A stretch of 64,000 bases of DNA, from the NCBI RefSeq assembly GCF_910596095.1, contig NC_056545.1, positions 7,637,567-7,701,566 on the forward strand, read 5' to 3'. Shown here piece by piece: positions 61,219 through 64,000 of the stretch. The translations under genes were made by a program, and so were the position numbers. A model generated the notes under the pieces. The model saw nothing but the letters and a program-made list of their open reading frames with translations. It searched no databases and was not told the origin of the DNA. This stretch comes from Thunnus maccoyii. Taxonomy: Eukaryota > Chordata > Actinopteri > Scombriformes > Scombridae. The number at the start of each line of letters is the position of its first letter. The first letter of the stretch is position 1.

Positions 61219-62639
61219 AAGGCCAGGTGGAACATAATTGCCCACCTCCTTGCCTGAAATTCACTAAAGCTAAACGTTAACTCTGTGCTGAGCCAAACCT
61301 TCTTTATTAACAAAGAACATTGCACCTCTATCCAGTTAATGAAATATTGATTTGGAAATTGTATTGTAAGACGACAGAAAGCTTTTAAAGCGCTTACTGC
61401 CTTTGCTCAGAGCCAACTTCATCAATTATTATTTTTTAATGGTATTATTTGAAAACGTTCCTAAAGCATAGAGTAGTTTTCCCTGGGCTTGGCGTCCACT
61501 GTGTCCATGATTAGCGTCATATTTCCGTACCGTTTCCGAGGGAACTCAGGGCCCCAAATGGCTGCATGTTTTTTTAATGAAAGATGTTGGCATCAAACTG
61601 AGTTTCATAATGACGGCGACAGTGGGACATTGCTGATTTAATGATGTGTTTGTTCCTATTCCAGTCAAGCTGTTAAAAGAGAAACAGAAAAAAAGAGTAG
61701 AGAATTAGACACATTTCCAAATGTAGTTCACAATCAGCAACTCACTATAATGGGATTGTGTGCCTCTGGTGTCCAAGCTGGGCCAATTCTGAGAACCTCA
61801 TGAATCAAAAATGACAAAAATTTGAATGTGTTTTCACTGTAGTATCCATCTGTACAGTACAGATAAGAAACTAATCCAGACCAAATGGAAGCCACTTGGT
61901 GCCCGAATTTTGGTTATTTTGGTATCTGTGTTGAACAGCAGACTTTGGTGAACCTCACAACTCAAACTGTGAGATAAAACTAATCATCGCTACACTGAAT
62001 AAATAGCCAAAAATCTTTACTACATGTATATATTTGGATGATAAACTTCCCCAAACTGGGTGCTTTCTAGAAAAGTACCCTTCAGCAGTAGTTCAGACTG
62101 ATCATACACAAGGTGAGCCATCTTTTAAAATACATTTGGCTTTATTTGCAGTTTTATTGTTTTAAGCACACTGGCTTTTATATTTACTTTTATATTTACA
62201 GCTGAGATGCCCATATCAGGTACCCTGTGGACTTTCTGAGCACAAGTAGCACTATGGAGCAATGTTTTTTATGAGCAGCTCCTTTTTTGTTTGTATCTTG
62301 TTTGTTGTGCTCTACCAGCATATGCACACATACAAGGACAAGGACACATACAAGCACATGAGTAATATGATACCCATTCTTTCCGACTGCAGAGTGGAAA
62401 CACAAATGTATAGTGAATCCAAACCATGCTAGTCTACTGGTCTTGGTGGTGGTAATACACCAAGAAACACAGAAAAGTGCTGGCAAAAGGTAGGGAAGAA
62501 GAAGACTGCTATCTGGCATGAGAGTGCAAGTTTAATGGGTTTTTTTTTCTTTTTAGGAAAGTAACTTTACAAATGTTTTATGAGGGAGTAAATGCATTCA
62601 ATACATTTATGAGGCCTCAAGGACATACATTGTGTTTTG
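60481..62639. other. Intergenic spacer
   Basis: No gene found. It contains the (GT)n tract listed separately and several homopolymer runs. Confidence 0.45.
61172..61218 (+). repeat. (GT)n microsatellite
   Basis: About 20 GT units with single interruptions (gc, ta). Frames giving poly-Thr-His or Cys-Val are artefacts. Confidence 0.95.
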
Positions 62640-63265
62640 CTCGGAAATACTGAATAAAAACATTAGTACATTTTTTTGCTACTTGGGAGCAGTGGAACAA
62701 ACAGTAAACACAACACTTATATACAGTATTCTCACATTATATAGTTGTAATGGCGAATGTGTTGGCAAGCTTGCTTATTTACACATCCAACAGACATAGA
62801 CAAACATTAGCATTTATTTGGAGTCATGTTTCTGACAACCCAACAAATGCAGATCCAATATTCACTCCAATATCTGTAACCAACACCTGAGGGAAATATC
62901 TGGCTCTTTAGCAGCTAGCAGCTGTTCCACTATGTTCACCAGCTAGTCGCTAACTTTCCATTTCTGCTGTTTGATGATGAGTAGATAGCAGACAGTGGAT
63001 TTTTAAAGCTAGTTCTCTGAAAAGAGCTGAAAATTGGAAACAAAGTTTATGTGAGTGGTGAGAGTGGGCCAAAAAAAGGACTGTTTTAGCTGAAAGAAGC
63101 TAAAACAGTTCTTAGAGCTGAAGGAACTGCAGAGTCATGTGATAATTCTGTGAGTTCATCACTACAAGCATGATAAATTTTACATTGAACTAAGTTATTT
63201 GAACCATTGTCAATATAAAAATAAACAGTTTTAAGTGAATGTTTACAAGAAAGCCCTACATGGCA
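62640..63265. repeat. Interspersed repeat, family E
   Basis: Shares agcagctagcagctg, ccactatgttcacca and ggaactgcagagtca with gemin5 intron 18 (near 30085-30190). It contains a strong hairpin at 63080-63109. Non-coding. Confidence 0.55.
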
Positions 63266-63539
63266 TCTTTAAATTGTATGTAAACACATTTTTTATGGTC
63301 AATCTACAGAATATTCTGGTTAACACCAGAGCAGTTTTTACATTTTTTTAAAACAGCATTGTGAGGAACATTTTTGTAAGTTGTGCAAGTTTTGTTTATA
63401 TATAGACATGAGTACTTGAAACTAAAAACTTTAAAAAGTTGCATAGGTATTGACACTGGAGTAATTGTCATAAATGACAATATATGCATATTTTCAGGTG
63501 AGTAACTTGGGCATAATATGTATTTGCATGGTTTCACCT

Positions 63540-64000
63540 AGCCCTCAGACTACCAGTGAACACTGGCCACAGGAGCAGCAGAGGGATTACTGGGCTTGGA
63601 ACAAGTGTGCACCCCCATTTGCTGCTGTTGGAGACCCAGTCCCTGGCCCTGGATATTGAGGTAAGTGTCCCCCTCCAGCTTACTACAATGCTAATTCTGG
63701 GTTCGTCGATTGTCGGGATATATCAGGAATCCTACAGCAGCAACATACTGTTATCTGGGTTCCCGACTGCAGGATGTCACTCCAAAAATACCATCACTCC
63801 TTGAAAAACATCCAATGTTGAAAACCGTCCTGGTACATGTTGTATTTAATGATATTAAAATTAAATTAAATTCCAGCAGTCTGAGAGGCTTATGAACAAT
63901 TTTATATGTCTTATTGACACTCTACTGGATTTGGAGATCCAATGTGTTGTATGTGGGCCCCTTCATTCACCCCAACTTGGTGACATCATGTTTAGTCGCA
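63540..64000 (+). pseudogene. LINE ORF1 with SGNH/GDSL-esterase-like domain, cut by the window edge
   Basis: In two frames the plus strand reads MLILGSSIV (like the esterase block I GDS/IGSSIVR), then DVTPKIPSLLEKHPMLKTVL and VHVVFNDIK, corresponding to VHVGxNDI, and finally NNFICLIDTLLDLEIQCVV. This is the esterase-type ORF1 of L2/CR1-class fish LINEs. At least one frameshift (near 63765) and a changed catalytic-type residue (GDS read as GSS) make it a pseudogene. Confidence 0.75.

Noticed and set aside
47352-64000. Possible exons of genes next to MRPL22 in other vertebrates (for example KIF4 or SGCD)
   Set aside because: No open frame in the spacer matches these proteins as far as I can recognise, and the frames with recognisable content are LINE fragments.

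Overview
The window is vertebrate, almost certainly teleost, nuclear DNA. It has intron-split genes with GT/AG junctions, AT-rich introns, long dinucleotide microsatellites, and dispersed short transposons and degraded LINEs of the kind common in fish genomes. Five protein-coding genes could be joined exon by exon with intact reading frames. All five match single-copy genes from the segment orthologous to human chromosome 5q33. I recognised proteins and repeats from memory and ran no database search.

Layout: mfap3 (minus, coding 2258-4210) is head to head with fam114a2 (plus, 13 coding exons, 7694-15071). cnot8 (plus, 6 coding exons, 19902-22428) follows. It is tail to tail with gemin5 (minus, 28 coding exons, 43333 down to 23836). 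gemin5 shares a 348-bp divergent promoter region with mrpl22 (plus, 7 exons, 43682-47270). From 47.3 kb to the right edge I find no convincing host gene, only repeats and unassigned sequence.

The genes do not form one pathway. MFAP3 is a membrane Ig protein, FAM114A2 a Noxp20-family cytoplasmic protein, CNOT8 a CCR4-NOT deadenylase, GEMIN5 the snRNA-binding subunit of the SMN complex, and MRPL22 a mitochondrial ribosomal protein. The cnot8 / gemin5 / mrpl22 block keeps its human arrangement. fam114a2 sits directly beside cnot8, whereas in human about 1 Mb and several genes lie between them.

Repeats: about nine copies of one short inverted-repeat element (ends like agagctgcaac) lie in introns and spacers. 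Other elements include a MITE nested in an older repeat with an 8-bp target duplication, a 651-bp foldback element, and four LINE fragments: three reverse-transcriptase pieces and one ORF1 esterase piece running off the right edge. Two microsatellites directly abut 3' splice sites. I found no RNA gene, CRISPR array or undescribed system. The most interesting points are the splice-site microsatellites, the bidirectional promoter, the nested transposons, and a possible transposon origin for the cnot8 first exon.
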